Shown here in pieces: positions 1 through 6,472 of a DNA stretch of 6,716 bases (its first letter is position 1; every line of letters starts with the position of its first letter). Position numbers and translations under genes: made by a program. The DNA is from JBBIVP01 sp037439705 [NCBI: bacterium] (lineage in GTDB: Bacteria > JBBIVP01). Location: assembly GCA_037439705.1 (NCBI GenBank), contig JBBIVP010000047.1, positions 1 to 6,716 on the forward strand. Reading direction: 5' to 3'. The notes beneath the pieces are model-generated. The model did no database searches. It was not told where the DNA came from and was given only the letters and a program-made list of their open reading frames with translations.

Positions 1-1
1 A

Positions 2-634
2 CAATTGGAGGAATTTCTTGGAAAATTATCAAAAGGATTCAATGGCGAGGGAAACCAGGGAGAACTTTATCACCTCAATGAACTTAACGGATTTCTTCTT
101 GCCTTTGGATTAGACCAGATACAGGACATAATAGCAATTGACCCTCTCGCATTCTTTTACGGTCCCTTCAACAAGGATAAAAAATCCTATCCTGATCCTC
201 CTCAACCAAAACCCCTGAGGAAAATTGTCCCCTACTGGTATTATGATAGATTTGAAAAAAAAGTAGTTCTTGCAATTGAAGGTGAGGTCAAGGAATCGTT
301 GGGGATTTATACCTATTACCTCTCAAGCGGAGATGTTCCACATTTCCCGGCAGAAGATATTGCCTTTGAAAATAAGAAAATCAATATATTCCTTCTGCCA
401 GATTGTGTTGAGGTTCCAAATTATCAACCCGATTATGTGACATTATTTTACATGGCTTTTCAGGATCCAACATTCAATGGAGCATTGTTTGTCAATCTTT
501 CTCCAATAAAATCTTATATCTGCGATTCCTCACCAAAACCCTACTACCAGGAATTTGCTCCACCCGACCTTTATGCGGTTAATAAAGTTCTTGCATTTTT
601 ATTTATGAAATACGGAAAAATCATTCCGCATTAA
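2..634 (+). CDS. C-terminal part of an unrecognised protein (5' end outside window)
   Basis: The reading frame is open from the left edge (CAA at 2-4, then TTG at 5-7) to a TAA at 632-634. No ribosome site precedes the TTG, so the true start is almost certainly upstream and about 210 C-terminal residues are visible. I do not recognise the family. The fragment is rich in Tyr, Phe and Pro. It has a proline run (PDPPQPKP, about residues 63-70 of the visible part), an aromatic cluster just after it (PYWYYDRF) and only two cysteines. I see no membrane segment, nucleotide-binding loop or catalytic signature. The alternation of hydrophobic strand-like stretches with Pro/Gly turns suggests a compact mixed or beta-rich domain, which is inference. 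The next gene starts one base after the stop, so the two are probably co-transcribed and perhaps functionally linked. Confidence 0.8.
   Translation, partial: QLEEFLGKLSKGFNGEGNQGELYHLNELNGFLLAFGLDQIQDIIAIDPLAFFYGPFNKDKKSYPDPPQPKPLRKIVPYWYYDRFEKKVVLAIEGEVKESLGIYTYYLSSGDVPHFPAEDIAFENKKINIFLLPDCVEVPNYQPDYVTLFYMAFQDPTFNGALFVNLSPIKSYICDSSPKPYYQEFAPPDLYAVNKVLAFLFMKYGKIIPH
613..628 (+). repeat. Short inverted repeat just ahead of the hydrolase start
   Basis: CGGAA (613-617) and TTCCG (624-628) can pair around a 6-base loop. The repeat lies inside the last codons of the upstream gene and ends 7 bases before the hydrolase ATG at 636. In mRNA it would occupy the place where a ribosome site would normally be. 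A five-pair stem is weak and may be chance. Confidence 0.25.
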
Positions 635-635
635 A

Positions 636-1469
636 ATGGCTGAAGCCCCTTCATACAAAAAATTAAAAATTAAAAGCAGAGAAATTACTCTGAATGTTGA
701 ATTTTATGAACATCCAGAGCCAAAAGCCACAATAATTTTTCTCCCGGGAACAGGTTGTTCAGCATCATTCTATCATCCTTTTCTTCAAGAACTTTCCTGG
801 AATGGATACACAATAGCAGGACTTGACCCGAGGGGACACGGATTAAGCACAGGAGAAAGAGGCGATTGGAGCGTGGAAGAGGTTATTGAAGATATAAGAA
901 TAGTTAAAAAAAATCTTCCAGAAAGAGTTCCTATTGGAATAATGGGTTCAAGTCAGGGAGGATTTCTCGCCCTCTATGCAACCCATGAGATTGAAGGATT
1001 ATCATTTGGAATATGCCATAATGGTGGGTATCTTTCTGAGTTATTTTTGACAAGGACATTTTTATTGAAAATTTTCAAAAAACTGGCTCTGAAATTTCCA
1101 TCTTTGAAAGTTCCACATTTCCATGTGAAGTGGAGGTTTGTATTTGAGGATAGAAAAAAATTAAAATGGCTTTTTAAAAACCCAATTTTTGTGAGTAGGT
1201 ATTCGTTAAGAGCCCTTCACTCACTTTTTACTTATTCTCCTAAAAATCCTCCAAAATGCCCTTTGCTTTTAATAACCGGGGAAAAGGAATATGTAGTTCC
1301 AAATTTTGTTTTAAAAATGGTAAAAAAGAAATGGAATGCTCTAATAACATATAAAGAAATTAAAGGGGCGGGACACATGCTACTTCTGGAATGGAATGAC
1401 GAGACAATAAAAATAATAAACGAGTGGTTAGAAAAAGAACTTTTAAACATTAAAATTTACAATAAGTAA
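636..1469 (+). CDS. Alpha/beta hydrolase, serine aminopeptidase S33 / monoglyceride-lipase-like
   Basis: This is a 277-residue cytoplasmic alpha/beta-hydrolase, probably an esterase, lipase or lysophospholipase; the substrate cannot be read from the sequence. Motifs appear in the expected order. The oxyanion loop region is LPGTG (36-40). The strand-4 signature DPRGHGLSTG (64-73) is typical of the Hydrolase_4/S33 group. The nucleophile elbow GSSQG (104-108) places the catalytic serine at S106. A cap region spans roughly 130-200 and is rich in Lys, Phe and Leu. GAGHMLLLEW (244-253) supplies the catalytic histidine H247. The acid position, usually Asp in a G-x-x-D-x-x-V-P context, reads GEKEYVVP (215-222), so Glu218 may serve instead. 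There is no signal peptide. The ATG lies one base after the upstream stop and has no Shine-Dalgarno sequence, so it is probably translated by coupling. Length is normal for the family. Confidence 0.88.
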   Translation: MAEAPSYKKLKIKSREITLNVEFYEHPEPKATIIFLPGTGCSASFYHPFLQELSWNGYTIAGLDPRGHGLSTGERGDWSVEEVIEDIRIVKKNLPERVPIGIMGSSQGGFLALYATHEIEGLSFGICHNGGYLSELFLTRTFLLKIFKKLALKFPSLKVPHFHVKWRFVFEDRKKLKWLFKNPIFVSRYSLRALHSLFTYSPKNPPKCPLLLITGEKEYVVPNFVLKMVKKKWNALITYKEIKGAGHMLLLEWNDETIKIINEWLEKELLNIKIYNK

Positions 1470-1470
1470 T

Positions 1471-1506
1471 CAAAATTAATTTTGTGTACAATTTTTGTAA
1501 TTTTTT
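1471..1506 (+). terminator. AT-rich palindrome, weak hairpin and T-run after the hydrolase gene (possible terminator)
   Basis: A perfect 14-base palindrome, CAAAATTAATTTTG, spans 1471-1484 and begins two bases after the hydrolase stop. It is followed by TACAA (1487-1491), a TTT loop and TTGTA (1495-1499), and then six T residues (1501-1506). Hairpin plus T-run is the layout of an intrinsic terminator, but the stems are almost entirely A/T and would be weak. Position supports the call more than stability does. Confidence 0.35.
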
Positions 1507-1544
1507 CATCAATTGTTGAATTTATGACACGTTTGGTTTTTTCC

Positions 1545-1573
1545 TTGACTACAAATAAAGATTATTTTATGGA
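1545..1573 (+). promoter_or_regulatory. Candidate sigma-70-type promoter for the REC-GGDEF gene
   Basis: TTGACT (1545-1550) matches five of six bases of a consensus -35 box. After a 17-base spacer comes TATGGA (1568-1573), which matches only the first three bases of a -10 box. It lies within the only sizeable gap before the gene, and transcription would start about 20 bases ahead of the ATG at 1601. The weak -10 keeps this tentative. Confidence 0.3.
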
Positions 1574-1600
1574 ATAAAAGTTGTAAAAGAATGGACGGAT

Positions 1601-2536
1601 ATGAAGAATATAGAAATAAAAGGAAAAGGAATTCTTATCATTGACGACCAGCCGGAGGTCAGGAGATGGGTGATTGAAATCCTTAAAGAAAAAGGTTTAT
1701 TTACCAAATTTTACGAAGCGGGTGATGGAATGGAGGGATTTAAAATTCTAAACTCCCACGACGAGATTGATTTAATTATATGCGATCTAATTATGGAAAA
1801 ATTTGACGGAATAAAATTTCTAACCCTTCTTACAAATACTCCAAAGAAGAAAGATATCCCCATAATAATGCTTACATCAATTGATAAAATTGAAGACAAG
1901 GTAAAAGCCCTTGAATCAGGAGCCCAGGATTACATAACAAAACCCATTGACCCAAGAGAACTGGTAGCAAGGGTAAAGATTCATCTAAAACTCAAACTTA
2001 CTCAGGACTATCTGAATGAAATAAACAAAACCCTTGAGCATCTCTCTCGTTCTGACCCACTTACAGGTGTTTACAACAGGAGGGTTCTTTTAGAAAGCCT
2101 TGAAGCGGAGTTTGAAAGGGCAAAAAGGTATTCTCTTAAATTTTCCATTCTTCTGATGGACATAGACAATTTTAAAGAGGTTAACGATAAATTTGGTCAT
2201 ATTTATGGAGATAAGGTTTTGAAACAATTGGCACAGGTTTTAAGGGAAGAATTGAGAAGGCAGGATATCCTGGGAAGATATGGAGGTGATGAATTTCTAA
2301 TAATCCTTCCAGAAACCGATAGCACAGGAGCGGGCATGGTGGGTGAAAGGTGTAGAAAAGCTATATACAGTGGAATAAACTTTGCTGATGAAAAATATCA
2401 CCTTACTATAAGTATAGGTATTGTTTCCTATCCGAATCCTAAAATTATAACCGCTGAAGATATGATAAGGCTTGCGGATACAGCATTATACGAAGCAAAG
2501 GCAAGGGGAAAGAACAAGGTTGTAATAGGAAAGTAA
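1601..2536 (+). CDS. Response regulator with GGDEF output domain (diguanylate cyclase)
   Basis: This 311-residue protein should make cyclic di-GMP from two GTP under phosphorylation control, as WspR and PleD do. The N-terminal receiver domain (about 9-130) has the acidic pair D15/D16, the phospho-acceptor D62, the switch residue T92 and the conserved lysine K114 in a TKP motif. A short helical linker (about 132-150) leads to the GGDEF domain (about 151-311). That domain has metal and guanine-binding residues in DIDNFKEVND (187-196) and the intact active loop GGDEF (228-232). RRQD (219-222) lies five residues ahead of GGDEF, which is the RxxD product-inhibition site. All key residues are present, so it should be active and feedback-inhibited. 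PleD has two receiver domains, while this has one. No histidine kinase lies in the window, so the phosphodonor is unknown. The ATG at 1601 follows a weak GGACGG-type site, and no in-frame alternative start lies just upstream. It lacks membrane segments and so is cytoplasmic. Confidence 0.95.
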   Translation: MKNIEIKGKGILIIDDQPEVRRWVIEILKEKGLFTKFYEAGDGMEGFKILNSHDEIDLIICDLIMEKFDGIKFLTLLTNTPKKKDIPIIMLTSIDKIEDKVKALESGAQDYITKPIDPRELVARVKIHLKLKLTQDYLNEINKTLEHLSRSDPLTGVYNRRVLLESLEAEFERAKRYSLKFSILLMDIDNFKEVNDKFGHIYGDKVLKQLAQVLREELRRQDILGRYGGDEFLIILPETDSTGAGMVGERCRKAIYSGINFADEKYHLTISIGIVSYPNPKIITAEDMIRLADTALYEAKARGKNKVVIGK

Positions 2537-2576
2537 AAAAATTTAAGCAAAAACTTCAATAAAAAATAAAAGAAGA

Positions 2577-2599
2577 TATTATTTAAAAAAAAGAGAGGT
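2577..2599 (+). promoter_or_regulatory. hom: Possible -10 element and ribosome site ahead of hom
   Basis: The 67-base gap after the diguanylate cyclase gene is very A-rich. TATTAT (2577-2582) matches five of six -10 bases, but I see no convincing -35 at the right distance. GAGGT (2595-2599), four bases before the ATG at 2604, is a reasonable ribosome site and fixes that start over the out-of-frame ATG at 2608. hom could therefore have its own weak promoter or be read through from the upstream gene. Confidence 0.25.
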
Positions 2600-2603
2600 A
2601 AGA

Positions 2604-3896
2604 ATGAATGTAAATGTAGGAATAATAGGTTTTGGAAATGTTGGTCAGGGAACAGTAAGGGCTTTGCTGAAAAACAGAAGTTTGATAAAGAAGAAGACAG
2701 GTGTGAAAATAAATCTGAAAGCAATAGCGGATATAAGAATAGATAAACTCCCCACAGGAGGGCTTAATAATGTGAAGCTGACGAAATCCGCAGATGAAAT
2801 TATTGAGGACAGCGAAATCCAGATAGTTGCTGAGCTTATAGGAGGAATAAATCCTGCAAAGGAGTACATAATAAGGGCGCTGAAAAAGGGTAAGAGGGTG
2901 GTCACTGCCAATAAGGCTGTTCTTGCTACCTCATGGGATGAGATTCAAAAAGCCTGTAGAGAAGGAAAAACAGAGATAAAGTACGAAGCATCAGCAGGAG
3001 GTATAATCCCTGTGATAGAAGCGATAGAAAAAAGCCTCATAGCAGATAGAATAACAAAAATTTATGGTGTTCTTAACGGAACCACAAATTATATTCTTTC
3101 AAACATGGAGGAAAAGGGGAAGCCCTTTGAAGTCCTTCTCAAAGAAGCTCAGAAAAAAGGATATGCTGAAGCAAATCCGAAATCGGACATCTCTGGTGAA
3201 GATTCCGCATTTAAGATATTCATCTTGACACTCATTTCTGGAATAGATGCAGATTTCAAAAGGGTTTATTATGAAGGAATTGACAGAATTATGCCTGTGG
3301 ATTTCAAGTATGCCCACTCGCTCGGTTATACGATAAAACTCGTTGCAGTTTCCGATTCTTCAGATGGAAAACTGGATATATTTGTGCGTCCAATGCTTGT
3401 TCCCCTTACACATCCCCTTGCCACTATAAAGGGGAGTTTAAACAAAGTTATAATAAGGGGAAAAAATTCGGGAGAAACGGTTTATGAAGGAAAAGGAGCA
3501 GGAGGAATTCCAACAGGTGTTGCGGTAGCATCAAATATTGTTTCCCTTGCAATAGATTTCGTTTCAAAAGGAAAAGAGGTTTATCCCTTGAAAAAAGTTT
3601 CCCAGAAATTCCCTTTTAAAAAGGAAAAGGAAAGGGTTTTCAGATGGTTCATAAGGTTCGTTGTGAAGGAAGGGGTGGGCATAATTCATAAACTCAGCGG
3701 TTGCCTTTCAAGGCATGGGATAAGCATAAAGGCAATCCATCAGGAGGAGGTCCCAGAATCTCTCTATTCAAAATTACCTTTTGTGATAACAGTTCACAAA
3801 ACCCCTGAGCCAATTATCAAAAAGGCAATAAAGGAGATGAAAAATTTTCCATTTTTAGTTCTCCCTCCCCTCCTCATTCCATTCCTTGAACCTTAA
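2604..3896 (+). CDS. hom: Homoserine dehydrogenase with C-terminal ACT domain
   Basis: This cytoplasmic enzyme reduces aspartate 4-semialdehyde to homoserine using NAD(P)H, the branch-point step to threonine and methionine. The 430-residue length is typical of the monofunctional ACT-containing form (EC 1.1.1.3). The Rossmann NAD(P) site is at the N terminus (GFGNVG, 9-14). TANKA (101-105) is the conserved lysine motif near the cofactor site. NGTTNYIL (158-165) is the family signature in the substrate domain. D200 and K204 have the spacing of the catalytic Asp/Lys pair known in the family. Residues about 345-425 form an ACT domain (EGVGIIHKLSGCLSRHGISI, 356-375), the usual site of threonine feedback control. 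No aspartokinase is fused to it, and no thrB or thrC lies beside it here. Its TAA directly abuts the stop codon of the convergent lipoprotein gene. Confidence 0.97.
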   Translation: MNVNVGIIGFGNVGQGTVRALLKNRSLIKKKTGVKINLKAIADIRIDKLPTGGLNNVKLTKSADEIIEDSEIQIVAELIGGINPAKEYIIRALKKGKRVVTANKAVLATSWDEIQKACREGKTEIKYEASAGGIIPVIEAIEKSLIADRITKIYGVLNGTTNYILSNMEEKGKPFEVLLKEAQKKGYAEANPKSDISGEDSAFKIFILTLISGIDADFKRVYYEGIDRIMPVDFKYAHSLGYTIKLVAVSDSSDGKLDIFVRPMLVPLTHPLATIKGSLNKVIIRGKNSGETVYEGKGAGGIPTGVAVASNIVSLAIDFVSKGKEVYPLKKVSQKFPFKKEKERVFRWFIRFVVKEGVGIIHKLSGCLSRHGISIKAIHQEEVPESLYSKLPFVITVHKTPEPIIKKAIKEMKNFPFLVLPPLLIPFLEP

Positions 3897-4550
3897 CTAC
3901 AGTCCCTCACAGGTAGCTACATCATTTTCTATAATGCAATAATATTCCCCTTTGCTATCTTTTATTGTGATCTCTCCATATCCATTAGAATAATAACCTT
4001 TTACTGCGAAGGTTTCTCCATTGACCTCAACAACATACCAGAAATCAGTTCCGTCAAAGTAATAGGCAACATCAACAGGTACATCACAAACTAAACCGCT
4101 GAAAGTAAATGCCATTTCTCCACCCATAAGAGAACCCATCCATATCGCTCCATCACCGTCTACTGCACATTCTTCATCAAATGCGCAATTGTTGTAAGAG
4201 TATTCCATTGTGCAATCATTCTGGCATTGCGAGTCAATTTTCACAGAGAAATTTCCTGAAACAGGGCAATCACATTTAGCAGAATTTTCAGATACATCGC
4301 AGCAGATACCACCGGAGCAATATTCTGTCTGTGGCGAGAGCCCTGATATAGATGGTATACTTTCCTCAGCATTCAAAAGGGTTAGGAATTCGTTTATCAC
4401 ATCATCCACATTATCCTGTGTGAGGGTTCCTGTTGGGTTCTTAGCAATTTCCGCTACATCTTTGGGGTCTGTTTTAATACCACCACCTCCACCACCGCCA
4501 CATCCGATGAGTACTATCAGTCCTACCGTCAGCAACACCTTTTTCTTCAT
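3897..4550 (-). CDS. Cysteine-rich outer-envelope lipoprotein of unknown function
   Basis: I do not recognise this 217-residue protein. The N terminus is a clear lipoprotein signal: a KKK n-region, a hydrophobic stretch at 5-15, and the lipobox L-I-G-C with the lipidated cysteine at C17. Seven consecutive glycines (18-24) follow as a flexible tether. The +2 residue is Gly, so no Asp retention signal is seen. A helix-prone segment (about 28-62) precedes a cysteine-rich region with nine cysteines between residues 78 and 128 (C78, 83, 84, 93, 95, 109, 113, 122, 128). Three more are at C155, C205 and C214. Twelve cysteines in the mature domain suggest up to six disulfides, which is inference. The C-terminal half (about 145-210) has alternating strand-like, aromatic segments and looks beta-rich. 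No CxxCH haem motif is present. The start is secure: AGGAGGTG lies four bases upstream, with a strong promoter before it. Confidence 0.85.
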   Translation of the reverse strand: MKKKVLLTVGLIVLIGCGGGGGGGIKTDPKDVAEIAKNPTGTLTQDNVDDVINEFLTLLNAEESIPSISGLSPQTEYCSGGICCDVSENSAKCDCPVSGNFSVKIDSQCQNDCTMEYSYNNCAFDEECAVDGDGAIWMGSLMGGEMAFTFSGLVCDVPVDVAYYFDGTDFWYVVEVNGETFAVKGYYSNGYGEITIKDSKGEYYCIIENDVATCEGL

Positions 4551-4554
4551 AAAA

Positions 4555-4562
4555 CACCTCCT
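4555..4562 (-). promoter_or_regulatory. Strong Shine-Dalgarno site of the lipoprotein gene
   Basis: On the minus strand AGGAGGTG is separated by TTTT from the ATG at 4550. This near-perfect match to the 16S rRNA tail fixes the lipoprotein start and suggests high expression. Confidence 0.85.
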
Positions 4563-4577
4563 TGATTTATTTCTGTC

Positions 4578-4605
4578 AGAGTACTCCCCTCATTTTTAAT
4601 GTCAA
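4578..4605 (-). promoter_or_regulatory. Sigma-70-type promoter of the lipoprotein gene, with palindrome over the -10 box
   Basis: Reading the minus strand, a perfect TTGACA (4605-4600) is followed by a 16-base spacer and TACTCT (4583-4578). The latter keeps the T, A and final T of the -10 consensus. The lipoprotein can thus be transcribed separately from coaE, whose stop is only 20 bases upstream of the -35. An 8-base palindrome, GAGTACTC (4579-4586), covers most of the -10 box and could be an operator or chance. Confidence 0.55.
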
Positions 4606-4625
4606 GCAAAATCTAAATTCTCCCC

Positions 4626-5222
4626 TTATCTTCCATATACCTTTTTACAGACCTCTTCAACCTGTTTTTTAGTAAATGAAAGGTCAGAGGAATTGTCAAT
4701 TATATAATCCGCAAGTGCTTTTTTTTCTTCTATTGACATCTGGGCTTTTATTCTTTTTTCGCATTCTTCCTTTGTTAATCCATCCCTTTTCATAAGCCTT
4801 TCTATCTGAATTTCCTTCGGGACATAAACGAGAATCACAGGACGAAGCCAGTTGTGAACCCCCGTTTCAAAGAGAAGTGGAATATCAAGAAGGACATCAA
4901 TTTCACGTGAAATAGCTCTCTCAATCTCTTTCATCATTCTTTCCCTTACAAAGGGATGAACAATGGAATTCAATTTTTGCAATTTTTCCGGTGAAGAAAA
5001 GACTGTTTCTCCGAGTTTTTTTCTGTCTATTTCTCCATCTTCTCTGAAAATATTCTCCCCGAATTCCTCTTTTATCATTTCCCATGCGGGCATTCCTTTT
5101 TTGACTACCTCTTTTGCTATTAAATCTGCATCTATCACATATATGCCCTTTTCTTTGAAAAAATTCGCTACCGTTGTTTTACCTGTTGCTATTCCTCCTG
5201 TGAGACACGCTAACTTTGGCAA
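4626..5222 (-). CDS. coaE: Dephospho-CoA kinase
   Basis: This cytoplasmic enzyme phosphorylates the 3'-hydroxyl of dephospho-CoA with ATP, the last step of coenzyme A synthesis (EC 2.7.1.24). The 198-residue length matches the family. The P-loop is GGIATGKT (9-16). DADLIAKEVV (31-40) is the conserved substrate-site motif, HP (89-90) and DIPLLFE (113-119) are family signatures, and the Arg-rich lid lies at about 142-160 (RLMKRDGLT and on). ADYIIDNSSD (171-180) is the typical C-terminal motif. The start is a TTG, because an in-frame TAA lies only five codons upstream and no other usable start precedes the P-loop. It begins 8 bases after the ctpA stop and so is read from the same operon as envC-ctpA. 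No functional link to those envelope genes is known to me, so this is probably operon sharing. Confidence 0.96.
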   Translation of the reverse strand: MPKLACLTGGIATGKTTVANFFKEKGIYVIDADLIAKEVVKKGMPAWEMIKEEFGENIFREDGEIDRKKLGETVFSSPEKLQKLNSIVHPFVRERMMKEIERAISREIDVLLDIPLLFETGVHNWLRPVILVYVPKEIQIERLMKRDGLTKEECEKRIKAQMSIEEKKALADYIIDNSSDLSFTKKQVEEVCKKVYGR

Positions 5223-5232
5223 CCCTCCACCT
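5223..5232 (-). promoter_or_regulatory. coaE: Ribosome site of coaE, overlapping the ctpA stop
   Basis: On the minus strand AGGTGGAGGG runs from inside the ctpA stop codon (TAG) right up to the TTG start of coaE. The better core, GGAGG, leaves only one base of spacing. The weaker AGGTGG leaves four. The site thus supports the TTG start, but its geometry is tight and suggests coupling to ctpA translation. Confidence 0.55.
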
Positions 5233-6472
5233 ATTTATTTTCAGTCCTTTCCTTGTTCCTTTCAATAAAAAGTCCTTTCCATATATTCCAGCTTTTCAGA
5301 TATCCTAATGCTGAACGAACCATTGGATCGGAGGATGGGTCAAACTTATTTTTCTCTAACTCAGGCTCTTCTTCCCCTTCTTCAGCTGTTTCTTCTTTTT
5401 TTGGAGTTTCAAAAGGAATGTCCGGCATCAGTCCGTTGTCCTGAATCTGATAGTTTGATGGGGTATAATAAAGAGCGGTTGTGAGCCTCAGTCCCGAACT
5501 GTCAGATAATCTGTAAATCGTTTGGACAGAACCCTTACCAAATGTCTTCTCACCTATCAATACTGCTCTTTTATTGTCCTTCAAGGAAGATGCAACAATT
5601 TCAGAAGCAGAAGCACTTCCTCTATTGACCAGAACAATCATGGGAAAATCTGTCCAGCCGTACGGGTCAGCCTGAAATTCCATAAATGAAGAGGCTGTCC
5701 TTCCCTTAGTATAAACGATAAGACCTTCTTTAAGAAATAGGTCGCTAACCTTAACTGCCTCTGAGAGAAGTCCTCCCGGATTGTTTCTCAGGTCAAGGAT
5801 AAGTCCGTTTATTTCTCCCTTTTTGTAATACTTCTCTATGGCCCTTTTGACCTCTCCTGATGTATCCTCCTGAAAACTCTTTATTTTAAGATATAGGTAC
5901 CCATCTCCAAGGTCTGCATCCTTTACGCTCTTTATTTTTATGATGTCTCTAACAATCGTTACATCAAAGGGTTTCTGAACCCCTTCTCTCCATATTGTAA
6001 GAGTAACCTTCGTTCCCTTTGGTCCCCTCAGCCTCTTTACTGCTTCCATAAGGGAGAGGTCTTTTGTGGGTTCTCCATCAATCTTTAAAATTCTGTCTCC
6101 TGATTTTAATCCTGCTCTGTAGGCAGGTGTATCCTCTATTGGAGCAACTATTGTAAGATAGGAATCCTTTATCGTGATTTCTATTCCAAGCCCTCCGAAT
6201 TCTCCCGTTGTTTCAACCTCAAGTTCTTTATACATTTCAGGGGTTAAAAATGAAGAATAAGGGTCAAGGGATAGTGCCATACCTTTTATTGCTCCGTAGA
6301 TAATATCCTTATCTTCTACCTCCTTTACATAATTGTCCTTTACAAGTTTCAATGCTTCTGAAAAAATTGCGAGCTGGGAATAGATGTTCTGTGATGAGCA
6401 CATACTATCTTTCAAGACGCCGACCCCGAGCCCTGCAAAAAAGGCAAGTAAAACAATCACCCCTTTTTTCAT
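5231..6472 (-). CDS. ctpA: Carboxyl-terminal processing protease (S41 family, PDZ-containing)
   Basis: This is a 413-residue periplasmic serine protease of the CtpA/Prc type, which trims or degrades envelope proteins from their C termini. In several Gram-negatives it degrades cell-wall hydrolases with help from a lipoprotein adaptor. Residues 4-20 form a signal anchor or signal peptide. An N-terminal helical region follows (about 30-85) with the motif LSLDPYSSFLTPEMY (67-81). The PDZ domain spans about 88-170 (GEFGGLGIEI, SGDRILKIDG). The protease core has DLRNNPGG (227-234), the catalytic serine S288 in GSASASE (285-291), and lysine K313 in FGKGSVQ (311-317). The 25-residue Ser-Lys spacing and Q317 fit the Ser/Lys dyad of the family. 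A very acidic tail (about 358-376) precedes a short C-terminal helix. The ATG overlaps the envC stop as ATGA, and AGGAGG lies six bases upstream. The paralogues ctpA, ctpB and prc cannot be separated by eye; ctpA is chosen for the envC neighbour. Confidence 0.95.
   Translation of the reverse strand: MKKGVIVLLAFFAGLGVGVLKDSMCSSQNIYSQLAIFSEALKLVKDNYVKEVEDKDIIYGAIKGMALSLDPYSSFLTPEMYKELEVETTGEFGGLGIEITIKDSYLTIVAPIEDTPAYRAGLKSGDRILKIDGEPTKDLSLMEAVKRLRGPKGTKVTLTIWREGVQKPFDVTIVRDIIKIKSVKDADLGDGYLYLKIKSFQEDTSGEVKRAIEKYYKKGEINGLILDLRNNPGGLLSEAVKVSDLFLKEGLIVYTKGRTASSFMEFQADPYGWTDFPMIVLVNRGSASASEIVASSLKDNKRAVLIGEKTFGKGSVQTIYRLSDSSGLRLTTALYYTPSNYQIQDNGLMPDIPFETPKKEETAEEGEEEPELEKNKFDPSSDPMVRSALGYLKSWNIWKGLFIERNKERTENK

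Noticed and set aside
1591-1644. A 17-codon ATG frame beginning ten bases before the REC-GGDEF start, possible leader peptide
   Set aside because: It is out of frame with the main gene, lacks a ribosome site and has no regulatory codon run or attenuator structure; overlapping ATGs are expected in such sequence.
2428-2911. Minus-strand open frames opposite the cyclase end and hom start
   Set aside because: Their Ser/Phe/Leu-rich products are typical antisense shadows of A-rich coding sequence, and no start signals are seen.
4479-4499. GGN repeat (poly-Gly) as a possible phase-variable tract
   Set aside because: The codons are a mix of GGT, GGC and GGA, not a pure repeat, so slippage would be limited. 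Glycine tethers after the lipobox occur in other lipoproteins.
4210-4599. Plus-strand open frame of about 129 codons opposite the lipoprotein gene
   Set aside because: It is the antisense of a well-supported gene. Its proline run is only the complement of the poly-Gly codons, and no ribosome site precedes it.
6388-6402. Cys25 of CtpA (DSMCSS) as a lipobox
   Set aside because: The residues before it are polar or charged and lack the L-[AS]-[GA]-C pattern, so an ordinary signal anchor is more likely.
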